Origin: Celoporthe dispersa
Lineage: Eukaryota; Ascomycota; Sordariomycetes; Diaporthales; Cryphonectriaceae
Direction of reading: 5' to 3'
Assembly (NCBI GenBank): GCA_016584495.1
Contig: WAID01000009.1
Coordinates: 186,001 to 250,000 of the forward strand
DNA length: 64,000 nt
The translations under genes were made by a program, and so were the position numbers. Numbering within the stretch: position 1 is the stretch's first letter; every line of letters starts with the position of its first letter. Positions 49,367 to 60,214 of the stretch are shown in pieces. The notes beneath the pieces are model-generated. The model had not been told where the DNA came from and searched no databases. It saw nothing but the letters and a program-made list of their open reading frames with translations.

Positions 49367-52104
49367 ATGGAAGGCAACAAGGCACGACGGGTTTTGGTGG
49401 ACAAGCTCATCGAACTCGGCACAAAGGCAACGAGGCCCGGTGTTGGCGACGACGCACGGAAGGCAAGCCAGCGCGACTTTGACGAGCTGGCCCAGAAGAC
49501 AGGAACCTCTACCCTGATTCAGACCCTCGCCTTCCTCATACAGCCAGGACGGGTGCCGCCCGAGTTGAGAACGACGCTGCTGGACGTCTTGACCCGGGCC
49601 CCCCTGAGGCCCGACGGCGTACGGGCCACCGTGGAGTTCGTCTTTTCTGTGCATCCTTCAAGCACCGTCAGCTCGGCAGAGGAAGCCGCTCCCCAGAAGA
49701 ATGGCGCCAATATCACACAGGAGGCTCTCAACATGGCGGCCAAGATGATTGCGTATCCCCCGGCGAGCGTCTCCCAGGACATCTGGTACCAGACTGTAGC
49801 GCCCCAGCTATTCGTCCTCTTGGATGGCGAGGATGGTATGGAACTCATGAAAGTGGCAGCCTATGTGATTGGGTTTGGCATTCTCGGCCGCAAACAGTCG
49901 GGTGCCCTCGGTAAGTAATCACTGTCGGTCGGGTATGCTGGAGGTCTATGTGCTGAGACAATCCAGGCACGGCCGGGTGGAAGGCTATTGCAGAGCCAAT
50001 CCTGAGACCTATAAACCCATCTCTTGGTTTCACACCAGGCGGAGTTGCCAGCATTCCTCAAGGGCCCGATGATGTTGTTGACTTGAGCAAGTCTACTACT
50101 TTGTTCACTGCCGAGCAGCTTACCAAGGCTCTTCACCGGCTACAAGCATTGGTTCTCTCGCACCCGAACCCCAGCCTCTCCAAGAGGCTCCTTCACAGCG
50201 TCATACTCCCGCTGTGGGCTCTTGGCTCCTGGCCTCATCCTCAGCCGCAGTGTCTTGAGAAATACTGCCAGCCAGCACAAAATCTGCTCAAGATATATCT
50301 CAAGATTACTGCTGGGTCACAAGGGTTCCAGATCTTGCTTTCAGATGTTTTCTATAATGGTAACAGTGACCAGCATCTGCGGTGGAAATATGAATCAACA
50401 GATACAGATGAGATCTCGGTGGTTAAGCCAAGGGGATTCATCGAGGATGACTCTGCTCAGATTGCTTGGGACGCCATCGACCAGAAGGTCGATCTCTTGA
50501 TCGATCTCATCAAATCCATCTGCTCGGAAGGAGACATCGCATCTATCTTCTCAAGCCTGTTTGCCAGCTGGTTTGCAGCAAACAGCAACGACAGCGATAT
50601 AACGACTTCGGAGGGCACCGACACGAACCAATCAGAGTCGTTCACTTCGTTTATCCAAGTGAAGGTCCTACAGCAGATGATGAGCGCTTTCCCCTCTCAA
50701 ATTGCATCTCGCTCCGACTCACTCTTGACGTTTATTGAGCCAGTCCTAAGGAAGGGCACAGATTCGATCGACGACGAGACGATCCCGGTGGCTCTCAGTC
50801 TTGTGAACATGATCATCACCGCACCGTCCTTCCAGAAGTCAAGAATGCCTGCAGATGTAATCCAGTCTATCGAGTCATCTCTCGAGCAGCTTGGGAGTGC
50901 TCAGCTGGGCGATAGCTCTTTAACGGCCCGAAACTTGTCATTACTCATGAGGTATCGAGGCGAGCTGGACGACCCTTCAGATACGCCAACAGCTCCCACG
51001 CAGCGCCAGGTGGAGGATCGGAAGACGTACGACTTGGCCCTGTCGTACATTACCCAAGCCGACTCCCCTCCGCCTGTGAGGGCAGAGGGCCTCAATCTCC
51101 TGCAAATGCTCATTGTCCAGAACAGTTCCACGCTGGACATACCCGCTACCGTAGTCCTTATGTCGTCACTGCTGCAGGACGATGAAGATTACATCAACCT
51201 CAAGGTCATCAAGATCTTTACCCAGCTTGCTAATAGGCATCCAAAGACCGTCACCAAGGAACTCTTGGAACGTTATGCCGACACTAACGAAGTAGCATCA
51301 GTCGACACTCGCTTGAGGTTCGGGGAAGCTCTGCTACAAGTGATCGAGCGCCTAGGTGAGGCTTTTACCGGCGAAACATCTCGCCAGGTCGCTGAGGCTC
51401 TCCTGTCCACAGCCGGTCGACGTGGGTACCGGCCCAAGACTGAAGAGAGGCACAAGAAGGACGAGCGGCTCCGGCAGATGAAACAGAAGAGGGCCGAGCA
51501 AGAGTGGGGCGGACAGGTGCCCGACCTCGCCGATGACGAGACAGAGGAGGAACAGGTGAACAAAGAGCTTCTGACCCAGATCGTGAGCGGTTGGGATAGC
51601 AAGCTGGGCAGCGAGGACATCCGGATCCGCGCCTCGGCATTGTCCATCTTCGCCGTAGGCATCGGGACTAACATCGCCGGCGTGGGCTCAACACTGGTCA
51701 CTGCTGGCGTTGACCTCTCCGTCAATGTCCTGACAATGGAGCCCGGCGCCGAGGCTGGTATTCTACGGCGGTCCGCTGTGTTGGTGATACTGAGCTTTGC
51801 CCGGGCCCTCAGGAACGCCAAAGACACCGGGCGCAGAGTAGGCTTCGGTCTCACACAAGAGAGTCAGGAGGACATCAAGAGGGTGTTGAAGTACATTAGC
51901 GAAACGGACAATGATGGGCTGGTCAGACAGCACGCAAGAGACGTTATAGAGAGCCTAGACAACTGGACCCTTTGGTCGCTCGTCTCTGAGGCTAGGGCGC
52001 CAGATGCGACTCTTTCTAGCCTAGCTGGCTTGAGTGTTCAACCTGGAGAGACGACAGTGCCTAGCGGCAGAACATCGAGGCCGAGGATCCAAGAGCTCGA
52101 TTAG
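49367..52104 (+). CDS. RTP1: Rtp1/Tango6-type RNA polymerase II assembly and import factor
   Basis: HEAT-repeat protein related to yeast Rtp1 and animal Tango6, which bind RNA polymerase subunits and help nuclear import of the enzyme. Exons are 49367-49910 and 50039-52104 (intron 128 bp, phase 1), coding 869 residues. The whole protein is helical. Two conserved C-terminal blocks are recognisable: about residues 530-640 (VRAEGLNLLQMLIVQ, DEDYINLKVIKIFTQLANRH) and about 715-790 (LTMEPGAEAGILRRSA, VLVILSFARAL). Between them is a charged linker (KKDERLRQMKQKRAEQEW). The frame is intact over 2.6 kb. No membrane or signal segment is visible. Recognition is from the C-terminal blocks and the overall layout. 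Confidence 0.85.
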
Positions 52105-52975
52105 GATTTGCGTGGATGCTCGTGGAAGAGACTGGTGAAATCATTTCTACGGCTTTATTGCTCAGCCTGGCTGCGTTCACCTCTGTCAAATTAACCTCTG
52201 TTGAATTCACTTTCACCCGATTCGAATATGGAAGCTCAACCTGGAATGCCGGTGAATTTTGTCCGGCTCACAGTTGTTGCTATATCAACAATGAAAGTCA
52301 ACTCGGCCCTGACGTTAACCTCTGCAAGCTCAACTTGAAAGTCCTTTCCATATCCCCCCAGCCACAACTGCTACCATCAATATCGAAACTTCCGCTTTTC
52401 AGGCTCACCTGGGACGACAACTGAATCTCCTCCGACCTTCAGCTAATACGATAAACCCTGAGGTTTCAGCTTTACAAGATCAACTTGGACGCCTGTTGGA
52501 TCTTAGCTAATCTTCAGCTGCCGCCGTCAACCCTGAACTCAACTCTACCGTCTGATTTGGGAGTCTATTGATTCTTCCCCATTCCTCAACCGCGGTGGTC
52601 ACCTTGAAACCCAGCTTTACAAGCCCAACGGTTCTCGCCTCAGTTTTCAATTTACTATCCCCCATTCTGAGTCGTGGTTATTGACTTCTGCGGTTTGTTG
52701 CTCCTGATATCCTTGCGCGTAATAACTGCCACACGCGCAACCGACCAACCTCGACTTCCATCCATACCATAAACACTGCTCCTCCACGCGTTTCACCCAC
52801 CAACGCATCTTTCGTTCGCACCCTTTTCTTCACACAATTTCAGGACCATATCAAGAGTTCCTTTTCTACCAATTATTCCTCTTCAGGTGAGCTACTACAT
52901 CTCTATTAGAGTAAGAAAGCAACGAAATACTAACTACACCACATACAAAGACACCAATACCACTCACTGCCCAAC
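52105..52975. other. Intergenic region with degenerate repeats
   Basis: Between the Rtp1-type gene and the intronless orphan. Variants of a motif like ctttacaag-x-tcaac and aaccctgaa recur several times in 52150-52640, suggesting a worn minisatellite. The right end is a CA/CT-rich leader. No gene is seen. Confidence 0.45.
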
Positions 52976-53707
52976 ATGGTCACCGCATTTGAGCTGGGAC
53001 AGGCGCGGCGGTTCAAGAAGGTACAGGAGCGCGAGGGATTCAGCTGGGGCGAGGAGTTCCCCGTCACCGACGACAAGAGGCGCGACTCTCGAATTTTTGT
53101 AGTCATCTCCTACCACATCAAGAAGATGACTAATAAAAACTACAACACCACCTCCTTCCGTGCCCTCCAAGCCGACATGTACGACACGATTCGCGCCGTT
53201 GTCGCCCAGGACGCAAACTCCCCCGCCTGGGCCACCCCCGCCGTCATCGAGGGCGGCATGAACAAAATTCTCAAGCACGCCCGCAACAACATTCCCTGGG
53301 CGCAGCAGATGCGAGTGGGCGACTTCAAGGCCTTCTTTCACTCCTCGCTCCTGAACCGCGACACCTGGTGGTTGTACAGCTACGACCAGGACGACCCCAT
53401 GATGGCGTCCAAGCAGATGTCCCGGCGCGGTGTCGTTGCCACCAGCATCGACAATTTCCTGGACGTCTGCGACCAGAAGGGCAACGAGTTTGCCGCCCAC
53501 TACCCTCGCCTGATTAGCACGGGCCGGGAGGGTGGTATCCAAGATCTCACCCGGCGGTTCCACAACCTGGACGTGGACAAGGACGACAGCTATGCGGACA
53601 ACCTCTTCAAAGACGACGAGTTCGAGGATGATGATGGCCCAAAGGTTAATGATGCGGAGGATGGTGGTGATGTTGTCGAGGCGGATGGTGACATCACGAT
53701 GGGCTGA
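52976..53707 (+). CDS. Intronless orphan protein with acidic tail
   Basis: I do not recognise this protein. A single open frame of 243 codons starts with a good context (caac ATG g) and uses C-ending codons like the conserved genes, so it is probably real. The N-terminal 200 residues are mixed alpha/beta with conserved-looking aromatic blocks (GFSWGEEFPV, RIFVVISYHIKKM, NRDTWWLYSYDQDD). The last 40 residues are Asp/Glu-rich (DDEFEDDDGP), ending EADGDITMG. There is no signal peptide, membrane segment or known motif. It sits at the edge of the AT-rich accessory stretch. It may be lineage-specific. Confidence 0.7.
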   Translation: MVTAFELGQARRFKKVQEREGFSWGEEFPVTDDKRRDSRIFVVISYHIKKMTNKNYNTTSFRALQADMYDTIRAVVAQDANSPAWATPAVIEGGMNKILKHARNNIPWAQQMRVGDFKAFFHSSLLNRDTWWLYSYDQDDPMMASKQMSRRGVVATSIDNFLDVCDQKGNEFAAHYPRLISTGREGGIQDLTRRFHNLDVDKDDSYADNLFKDDEFEDDDGPKVNDAEDGGDVVEADGDITMG

Positions 53708-54152
53708 ACTGGATGGGTTGGGAGGTTAGCTGTTGGTGATGTTGACAGTGACCGTAGCTCTCAGAATAATGACGACCCCATGATTATGGTCATCTTGATT
53801 GCCTTATATTGATATCAGCTAAGTGATTGCTGATTTTTCTATGATATGGATTCATTCTGCTAGATTTTGTCTCACTTTCTCTTCAGTCCTCACCTCCTTC
53901 ATTTCCTCCGTCTTCCCTTCAGAAGAATACACTGGTGACCCATACAATCCAAGATAATCCGCACCTACAGATACAAATGACCTCTGGACAGAGCAATGTT
54001 CTTGTTAGGTGAACAAGTAAGGAGTATTTAGATACCCGTGGCACTGAGGAAATACCATCTACTGCAGGGCGGCTAAACATCAGATGAAATTTTAGAATCT
54101 GCGTCACTTATAAACGTGCAGTGCTAGCTGTTTGGCAACGGTACAAGCAGCA

Positions 54153-54240
54153 GGTTAGATAGTCTAACGGTTACTTTCCTAGCTTGCTGCTATAATGTAC
54201 CAAAATCAAGACCTGCTTGACAGCCCGAGTTCGAGTCTGG
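54153..54240 (+). ncRNA. tRNA-like segment with RNA polymerase III A and B boxes
   Basis: TAGTCTAACGG (54160-54170) fits the A-box form and GAGTTCGAGTC (54227-54237) fits the B box, 57 bases apart. A T-run at 54483-54503 could end a pol III transcript. The 7-base acceptor partners do not pair (GGTTAGA against TCCAGGA), so this is not an intact tRNA. It is better read as a tRNA pseudogene or the head of a tRNA-derived SINE. Confidence 0.35.
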
Positions 54241-55270
54241 TCCAGGATAAAATAATTCCTGTAGATAAGGCCATCGAGAGTGTTCGCAAACGGGCGGTGG
54301 CTGACCCATCTGCATCTGTACTTTGCACTTTACGACGCACGCCCTAGTCCCGGCATTCCTTGGCCTTGTTCTGAACAATCCTTTCTTTTTCTTTTTGCTC
54401 AGCTAATTAATTATCTTGAACCTGGTCGTACACACAGACATGGCCCTCGCTGGTATTGCTTTCCTCAACAACGGCTATTGACTTTTTTATTTTATTTTTT
54501 TTAGGCAAGGATGTCGACGCTGCTTTGCAGAGGAGCAGAAATAATTGACAACACAAATATTATAGATTTCGCGTAGAGACAATGTGCATTATTCGAAAAC
54601 ACGATGAGACGTAAGTTACACATGCTTGAGGAGGATGACAATGACAATGGAAGGAGGATAACCAGCTTGCGACAGACTACGTGCGTGCGCTGAGCGTTCC
54701 TCAAGTTGACCCAAGTTGCATGACACAGTAAGCTAACCACCCTCATAGGGAATACAGAGTCAAATATAAATTTATGAATATAATTCATCGTACCAAGTCC
54801 GTGTAGGCGGTGATGTCCTTGAGAAAGGAGGATGTGGTGTTTAAATGGGAGTGGCAGAGTTAGAGTAATATCAAGCCTTGCAGGGATGTATCAGACGCAG
54901 AGTGCTAATCTTTCTGCGCTGGTCTTTGCTTACCTTAGCATGCTCCCCTTCATTAACTAGTACTTATCGCATTATCTTATGCTCTAGCTTAGCTTCCAAC
55001 TTCAATCCTTTTAATAGCATAATAATGCTCAGCTCTATTAAGCTGGAATTCACTTTCAGATAAGCTTATTGGACATTCGTTTTTGGACAAGAGTAATAAT
55101 TATATATACTTTGGAAGCTGCGAATTATTTTATAAGCAAGATAGTAAAGCTGGCGGAGATTGAAAGGAGAAGGAGGAGGAATATTGTTCTATCGATATAT
55201 TTAGTGCAGCAGGTCTCTATTTTGCTTCATCTTCCATTGCGGACTTCTCAGAGCTGAACTGAGCCTCGAT

Positions 55271-55407
55271 AGCCTCGATAATATCTGCCAGAGGTGTAAG
55301 AAGAGCATGAAATAATAATGCTAGTGCAGTTGGATATCATTCCTGCTTGTTTAGCTTCGATAACAACCGCAAGGGGTATGAGAAGGGCATGAAAATAATA
55401 ATGCTAG
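55271..55407 (+). repeat. Diverged direct repeat, two copies
   Basis: Copy 1 (55271-55324) and copy 2 (55353-55407) both run from agc(c/t)tcgata to aataataatgctag and are roughly three-quarters identical. Many of the differences are transitions. Confidence 0.6.
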
Positions 55408-55463
55408 CTGTAATAAGCAGTGATGGAAGGTGCCACTGCACTACATAGATCAAAAGATCAGCT

Positions 55464-55490
55464 AATATTCGAACAGCAAGTTCGAATATT
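55464..55490 (+). repeat. Perfect 11-bp inverted repeat
   Basis: AATATTCGAAC (55464-55474) and its exact reverse complement (55480-55490) surround the 5-base loop agcaa. It is immediately downstream of the two-copy direct repeat. Confidence 0.9.
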
Positions 55491-55711
55491 CCTTCCAACC
55501 GCACATATAGCTTACACCTGAACCAAGGGTCGTAACATTTTGACTGTTTTGTGAGTTGCGGAAATTATGATACTAGTCTTGAGCCATTATAGTGAACAAA
55601 AAATACAGCAAGGGAATAATCGATATTTGATAGAAAGCTAAAAGAAAGTTTGAATTTGAAGTAAATACAGCGTAGCGAAAAGTAGGTTCCGGTATTGAGC
55701 TCAAAATATGA

Positions 55712-57610
55712 TTAACATAAGTAAAAAGTACGAATGTTTTGAACTGCTAACCAGTTTTCCTCTAATCCTTGCATAATACTATTTGTATAAGTCGGACCCA
55801 CTACTTTGTGAGTATAAATGCTTGAACGCAATATTATAGGCAAGCGGCATTGATTGAGGATGCATAATGAGTCTCCACTTGTCATCGCTTTCGGGCCAAG
55901 ACCGACAAAACCCTTTTCAGTTGTGAACAAACAGCGATTGGCGCATGCGAATTGAATAGCCCAAAGAATCCGAGCATAGACCTGGGTTGCTTTGCCAGCT
56001 CCACTTTCAATCAGATTCTTTATTGCGACTGGTGGACCCTCATCACCACTAGCATCGGCCTTGAGGTTGATATGTTCCAGTAACTGAATGAAGCTATCAA
56101 ATATGCTTTGTTGTGGCGTGTTATTGTTTGCTGTCGGTGGCTCCGGGTCGAAGGTGCTCCCGCCCACCAGAATAAGTGCTAAGTCCCGTAATTCAAGACT
56201 TTTCAAGCTTTCGTTTGGAACTCGACCGTCTAATGATCTCTGGACCAATACCTGGTTGATCAATTCAGCTAGTCCATCGGGATGCTCGGGTGTCACCTTG
56301 TGAGCAGTCAGAGTCAGAGTAGGGCCGACTCTATTGACTTTGTCAACCACAATGCCTTTTGCAACTATTATGTCAGGCTCCAGGATCCCGTCAACGACAA
56401 CATCAACGGTGATTCTAGATGCACCAGACAGGCCAGCATTGGCTTGAAATACCGAACGTAGAGGTTGAGCATTTCGTTGTTCGTCCAGTTTGTAGAAGAG
56501 TCGAGGACACCAGGACGGCGGCGCTCCGCTTCCGTACGGCACAGACTCGTGGTCTACATAGCGGAGAACCCATAAATCACCGCTTTCGAGGATGCATTCT
56601 TTAGTGGCGTCACAGAAGCAGTCTCTGTCGCTTTTTGCGTAATCTGGCCGCAACCGAGGAGGGATAGAGGCAAAGTCAGAGCCCCACTGAGTCATTCCTA
56701 ACAAGCCGTAGACCTTATCCAGAGAAATGGTTGCGTCGAATTCTCGAAAGTATCGAAGTAGATCCGCTAATGCCACTTTGGGGCCACGACCGACAGCGAA
56801 GCATCCTTCTCTGCGATCACAGAAAGCCCAAATGTATGAGGCGTTCATTATACCAGACTCATGGTCCACATCAAAAGGAAGATGGTGTTGCTTGTGAACA
56901 ATCCATACAGCGGATCGAAGTAGCTTTTCGAGGCTGATTGTAAACTTTCCGCACTGCACTAGCGCTTGAGGAGCGAGGACAGCCTCCTGGACGACCCAGA
57001 CTCTCCGAAACCAAGGGCGCGCGAACAAATCACGAACGGCTTCGAAGTCGATTCCTTCAGGTAGTCCCAGTGTGTCGTATTGAAAGGTATTGGTTGTCCC
57101 ATATAACCTGTCCCTCAGTTGGTTGCAGTCGGCTGATGTGCAGCTTTGTATGTCCTCATACACCTTCTCTAAGGCCTGGAAAGCCCTCCCTGTAAAGCTG
57201 TTCTCATTCCCGAGCCAGACAACGATCCGCAGTGTACGTCGGTACACCTCGCCCATCATTGCAACCTGGTGGTTGCGCTCCGCCATGTTATCTTGATCTA
57301 TGCATATTGCATCAATCCACACTATTCGTATGTCTTCTGAAAGACGAACGTGTCGAAGTGCTGTTTCCGCAGTAGCTGAAATGCTAATCTCTGTATCGTC
57401 TAGGACAATAATTGATTTGTCTGTTTGCGCACCCCACACGTAGGATAATGCTTCGTAATCGTGTTCCGTATTCGTTTGCAAGCTGATGTACCTGACGTTG
57501 CATCTTACGATGTCAGTTGGAGAGCCCGGCTGCACAGCGAGCACACGAATTTCCTTGTTCGTTGGCCTCAGCTCTCGAAAAGAACCTGTCTGTCTAATAG
57601 GGCAGACCAT
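55712..57610 (-). CDS. HET-domain protein (het-6 type), intact
   Basis: Predicted heterokaryon-incompatibility protein, 632 residues in one uninterrupted exon. The HET core starts at about residue 52: YEALSYVWGA, IRIVWIDAICIDQDN, RNHQVAMMGEVYRR, WFRRVWVVQEAVLA, then LDKVYGLLGM near residue 300, the order seen in het-6/het-E-like proteins. The C-terminal half has no known domain. Codon use is less GC-biased than in the housekeeping genes, and the flanks are AT-rich and gene-free, as expected for a fast-evolving accessory gene. It lies on the same strand as the larger HET gene about 9 kb away. No frame break is seen, in contrast to that gene. Confidence 0.92.
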   Translation of the reverse strand: MVCPIRQTGSFRELRPTNKEIRVLAVQPGSPTDIVRCNVRYISLQTNTEHDYEALSYVWGAQTDKSIIVLDDTEISISATAETALRHVRLSEDIRIVWIDAICIDQDNMAERNHQVAMMGEVYRRTLRIVVWLGNENSFTGRAFQALEKVYEDIQSCTSADCNQLRDRLYGTTNTFQYDTLGLPEGIDFEAVRDLFARPWFRRVWVVQEAVLAPQALVQCGKFTISLEKLLRSAVWIVHKQHHLPFDVDHESGIMNASYIWAFCDRREGCFAVGRGPKVALADLLRYFREFDATISLDKVYGLLGMTQWGSDFASIPPRLRPDYAKSDRDCFCDATKECILESGDLWVLRYVDHESVPYGSGAPPSWCPRLFYKLDEQRNAQPLRSVFQANAGLSGASRITVDVVVDGILEPDIIVAKGIVVDKVNRVGPTLTLTAHKVTPEHPDGLAELINQVLVQRSLDGRVPNESLKSLELRDLALILVGGSTFDPEPPTANNNTPQQSIFDSFIQLLEHINLKADASGDEGPPVAIKNLIESGAGKATQVYARILWAIQFACANRCLFTTEKGFVGLGPKAMTSGDSLCILNQCRLPIILRSSIYTHKVVGPTYTNSIMQGLEENWLAVQNIRTFYLC

Positions 57611-58188
57611 GATATAGTATGAGACTTTCAGTTGCTAGAATACAGGGTGTTCGTAAAGAAGCAAGTAGTCAACAGAGCAAAATTCCAACACGGCCCGATT
57701 GCGAAATGCTGAATAGCTGAGATTGGAATTCAAGTGCGTTAATTATCCACTGAGCATTTTGTACTTAAATTGAGTAAGACTGAAGCAGTTTGCGATTTGG
57801 AGTCTTTCAAGCTATATGATTATATTATTGTAGGCTAGTGTTTAGTAATATTTTAATAAGCAGATGGCGGCAAAAATACACAATCATGAGACGCTGTATG
57901 CGTGTAAACGTCTGCATGCGAAGGGAGGGTCACCATTCACTATAGCATATGTGCGTAAATAGTGTAGAAGCTAGTGTGCAAGCTTCTATGTATCTCACTA
58001 TGCGTTGAACGATTGGAGATGATCGTCCACGGCAGTGGCTATGCCAGAGGTGAAAGAGGCAAAGCCGACAGAAGGAGCGAGAAAATAGGCCGCTTAGCAT
58101 CTTTCGAGAAGATGTAGGGTGCCCATTGAGGAACCGATGGACATTTGTTCATAACGGATGGATGTGCTGGACTTGGTGGAGGCGTAGC

Positions 58189-58307
58189 TGACATGCATGG
58201 CGTATATCTCTCGGCCCCCCTCTCATGCCGACTCCGCCTCCCTCATCTTTAGCACAGCCGCTGGGTATGTGCCAGTCGCACTTGACATGCATGGCGCGGA
58301 GATATAC
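58189..58307 (+). repeat. 14-bp direct repeat with flanking inverted 9-mer
   Basis: TGACATGCATGGCG occurs at 58189-58202 and again at 58283-58296. GTATATCTC (58202-58210) is matched by its reverse complement GAGATATAC (58299-58307). Confidence 0.85.
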
Positions 58308-59704
58308 AGCCGCCAAATAATTATTGCAAAAGGCTTTAGAGATACTCGAAGACAGAAACGGACACCTTGTTGGTTTGGTTGTTGATGTAAATCAGAGTAT
58401 TGTAGAAATTCAATCTGTTTTCTGCTATCTAAGGGATTTCGCCCTCGCTGCTGATCACATCGCCCGCATGATGGGCGCAGGAAAAGGGGCGTCTTCCGGA
58501 GCTCGCGCTGGAGTGTGAACTATGTAACGTGGCCGCACCGTCTCGAGCCCTGCTACCCCCTTTTCCTACCTTTTGCGCGCAGGCCCAGCCCTTCTCCTGG
58601 CTAATCACCTGCTCAGCGGCACCAACGACGAGGCAACCGCCCATGTTGGCTGTCTTATTCCACCGCCTCGTCTTACCAGTCAGGATCCCAGGCTCGTATC
58701 TACCTCGCAGCAGGCCTGGTCAGGCATAGATCCCCGGTAACGACCAAATTCCGATGCAGCATCTGCCAAGGCTTTGTCATTTCTGGAACCAACTGGTCCT
58801 CCCTTATGCTGCCTCAGGCTAGGCTAGTTCTCTGAGCCTAGTTACGTGGGAGCCTGCTCGAAGCAGAGATTGGCCTAATGTGCATTCCGTATTAGTCCCT
58901 GAGCTCAAATCTTTTGGAGGGATACAGTGCTAGGAATCGTCCGGTCCCAAGCAGTGAGGCGTCCATCAGACGCCCAAGACAGAAAAAAGGGCCCTCGCGC
59001 TCTGCCGGGATGATAACAGCAGTTCACACCATCAGGCAGTGATCGGAATGCGCATAATTCGTAGGAGATATGAAATTATGCTTTGCTGACGAAAGAAGCT
59101 ATGCATCGGGCAGAGAGGCCTGCTATAGATGCTGACTGTGAAAGGGAGGGCACACGATCTCGCTAGCGCTGGCACAGATTCATACCCTGTCTGACTGCGG
59201 TATTTTGTAATGCGTCAGCATAGGCAGGCTATGCAATTCGCCTTGAGTGTCTAGCTGGTAGGACCTGGGGCAGGAACCCTCAGAGAGCGAGTGGCTGAGT
59301 GGTCGGGAGTTGCTGTCGGAGAGGCGGGCGAGGGACAGAGGGAATTAAAGCGGCGAGAGTCTCCGCCTCGGCCTCTTTCTTGAAACCGCTTACTGCCTGG
59401 CTCTCAATATGACTCCTGCATCATTCCTACAATATACCGAGAGTTGTGAACAGGCGCAGATAGTAGAGGCCCAGAAGCAAGTGAAAGAAAACGCAGGAGA
59501 AGAGAGAGGGGTAAAGGAAAGGGAGAAGCCTATCGAGGCTCGCGATATTGAGGAGAAAGGAAACGAAGTCCAGAGTAGAAAAGAAGGGGGAGCAGGCAAG
59601 ATAGCTCTATTAATGCTATTTCGAATACACCGGAAGTGTGATTAGAATCCAGTAAGAAGCGCTCAAAACGATTATTCTGATAATGTGCTATTAAAAACGA
59701 ATTG

Positions 59705-59905
59705 AGTATTGTTTCATCTCACCTTCGAAGCTAACAGCAGCTAGCATTGCTGCCCAAAGCAAAATGCGCGCATCAAAGCTTTCTAACTCAATCAGATCCT
59801 CAATTACAGCCAATCTGCTAGGTGTAAGAATCTTGGGACGTTCTCGAGTTTCGATATGGTGTAATGAGCACTGCCGTCTGACAAAGGTCTATCAAGTACA
59901 CAAAG
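59705..59905 (-). mobile_element. Possible remnant of a Tc1/mariner-like transposase N-terminal region
   Basis: On the minus strand a frame reads RERPKILTPSRLAVIEDLIE and then LWAAMLAAVSFEG, which resembles the GRPRKLT linker and second helix-turn-helix of fungal Tc1/mariner-type transposases. There is no start codon, and the catalytic core is not found nearby. It is a short, decayed fragment. The call is from memory of the pattern and could be wrong. Confidence 0.3.
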
Positions 59906-60214
59906 GGTTTATGGAAGAGCTATGTACTGTATCTATCTACTGGTAGCGAGTGTATCCTTATATATCCCGCTCTTCAGTATGGATCATTTGGCTCATCAAT
60001 GATCCTGATGATCCGGCCCATAGGATCATGAGCTGATCCAATGATCCGTCCCTATGTAACCCCAACCCTGGGTTACGTAATTGTGCTTCCCTTGTCCCGC
60101 TTCAATTTAGCGAGACGCGTGCGTGGTCGTTCTGGCAACCAGACATGACCACCAACATTTCCATTGCGCAGATGACATGCTTGGAAAGCATGCGATCTCC
60201 GCCAAACCCTCACA

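Larger units (their letters stand above)
53708..55711. other. AT-rich gene-free region with repeat debris
   Basis: No coding gene is seen. The AT-rich stretch at 54.4-55.7 kb contains the tRNA-like segment, a diverged direct repeat and a perfect inverted repeat listed separately. Its composition suggests old mobile-element sequence. Confidence 0.5.
57611..60214. other. Gene-free accessory region with transposon-like remnants
   Basis: The first half is AT-rich. It contains a 14-bp direct repeat paired with an inverted 9-mer (58189-58307), a low-complexity Glu/Lys-rich frame at 59409-59645, a possible transposase fragment near 59710-59905, and a GATC-rich cluster (59981-60048). No complete gene is supportable. 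Confidence 0.5.
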
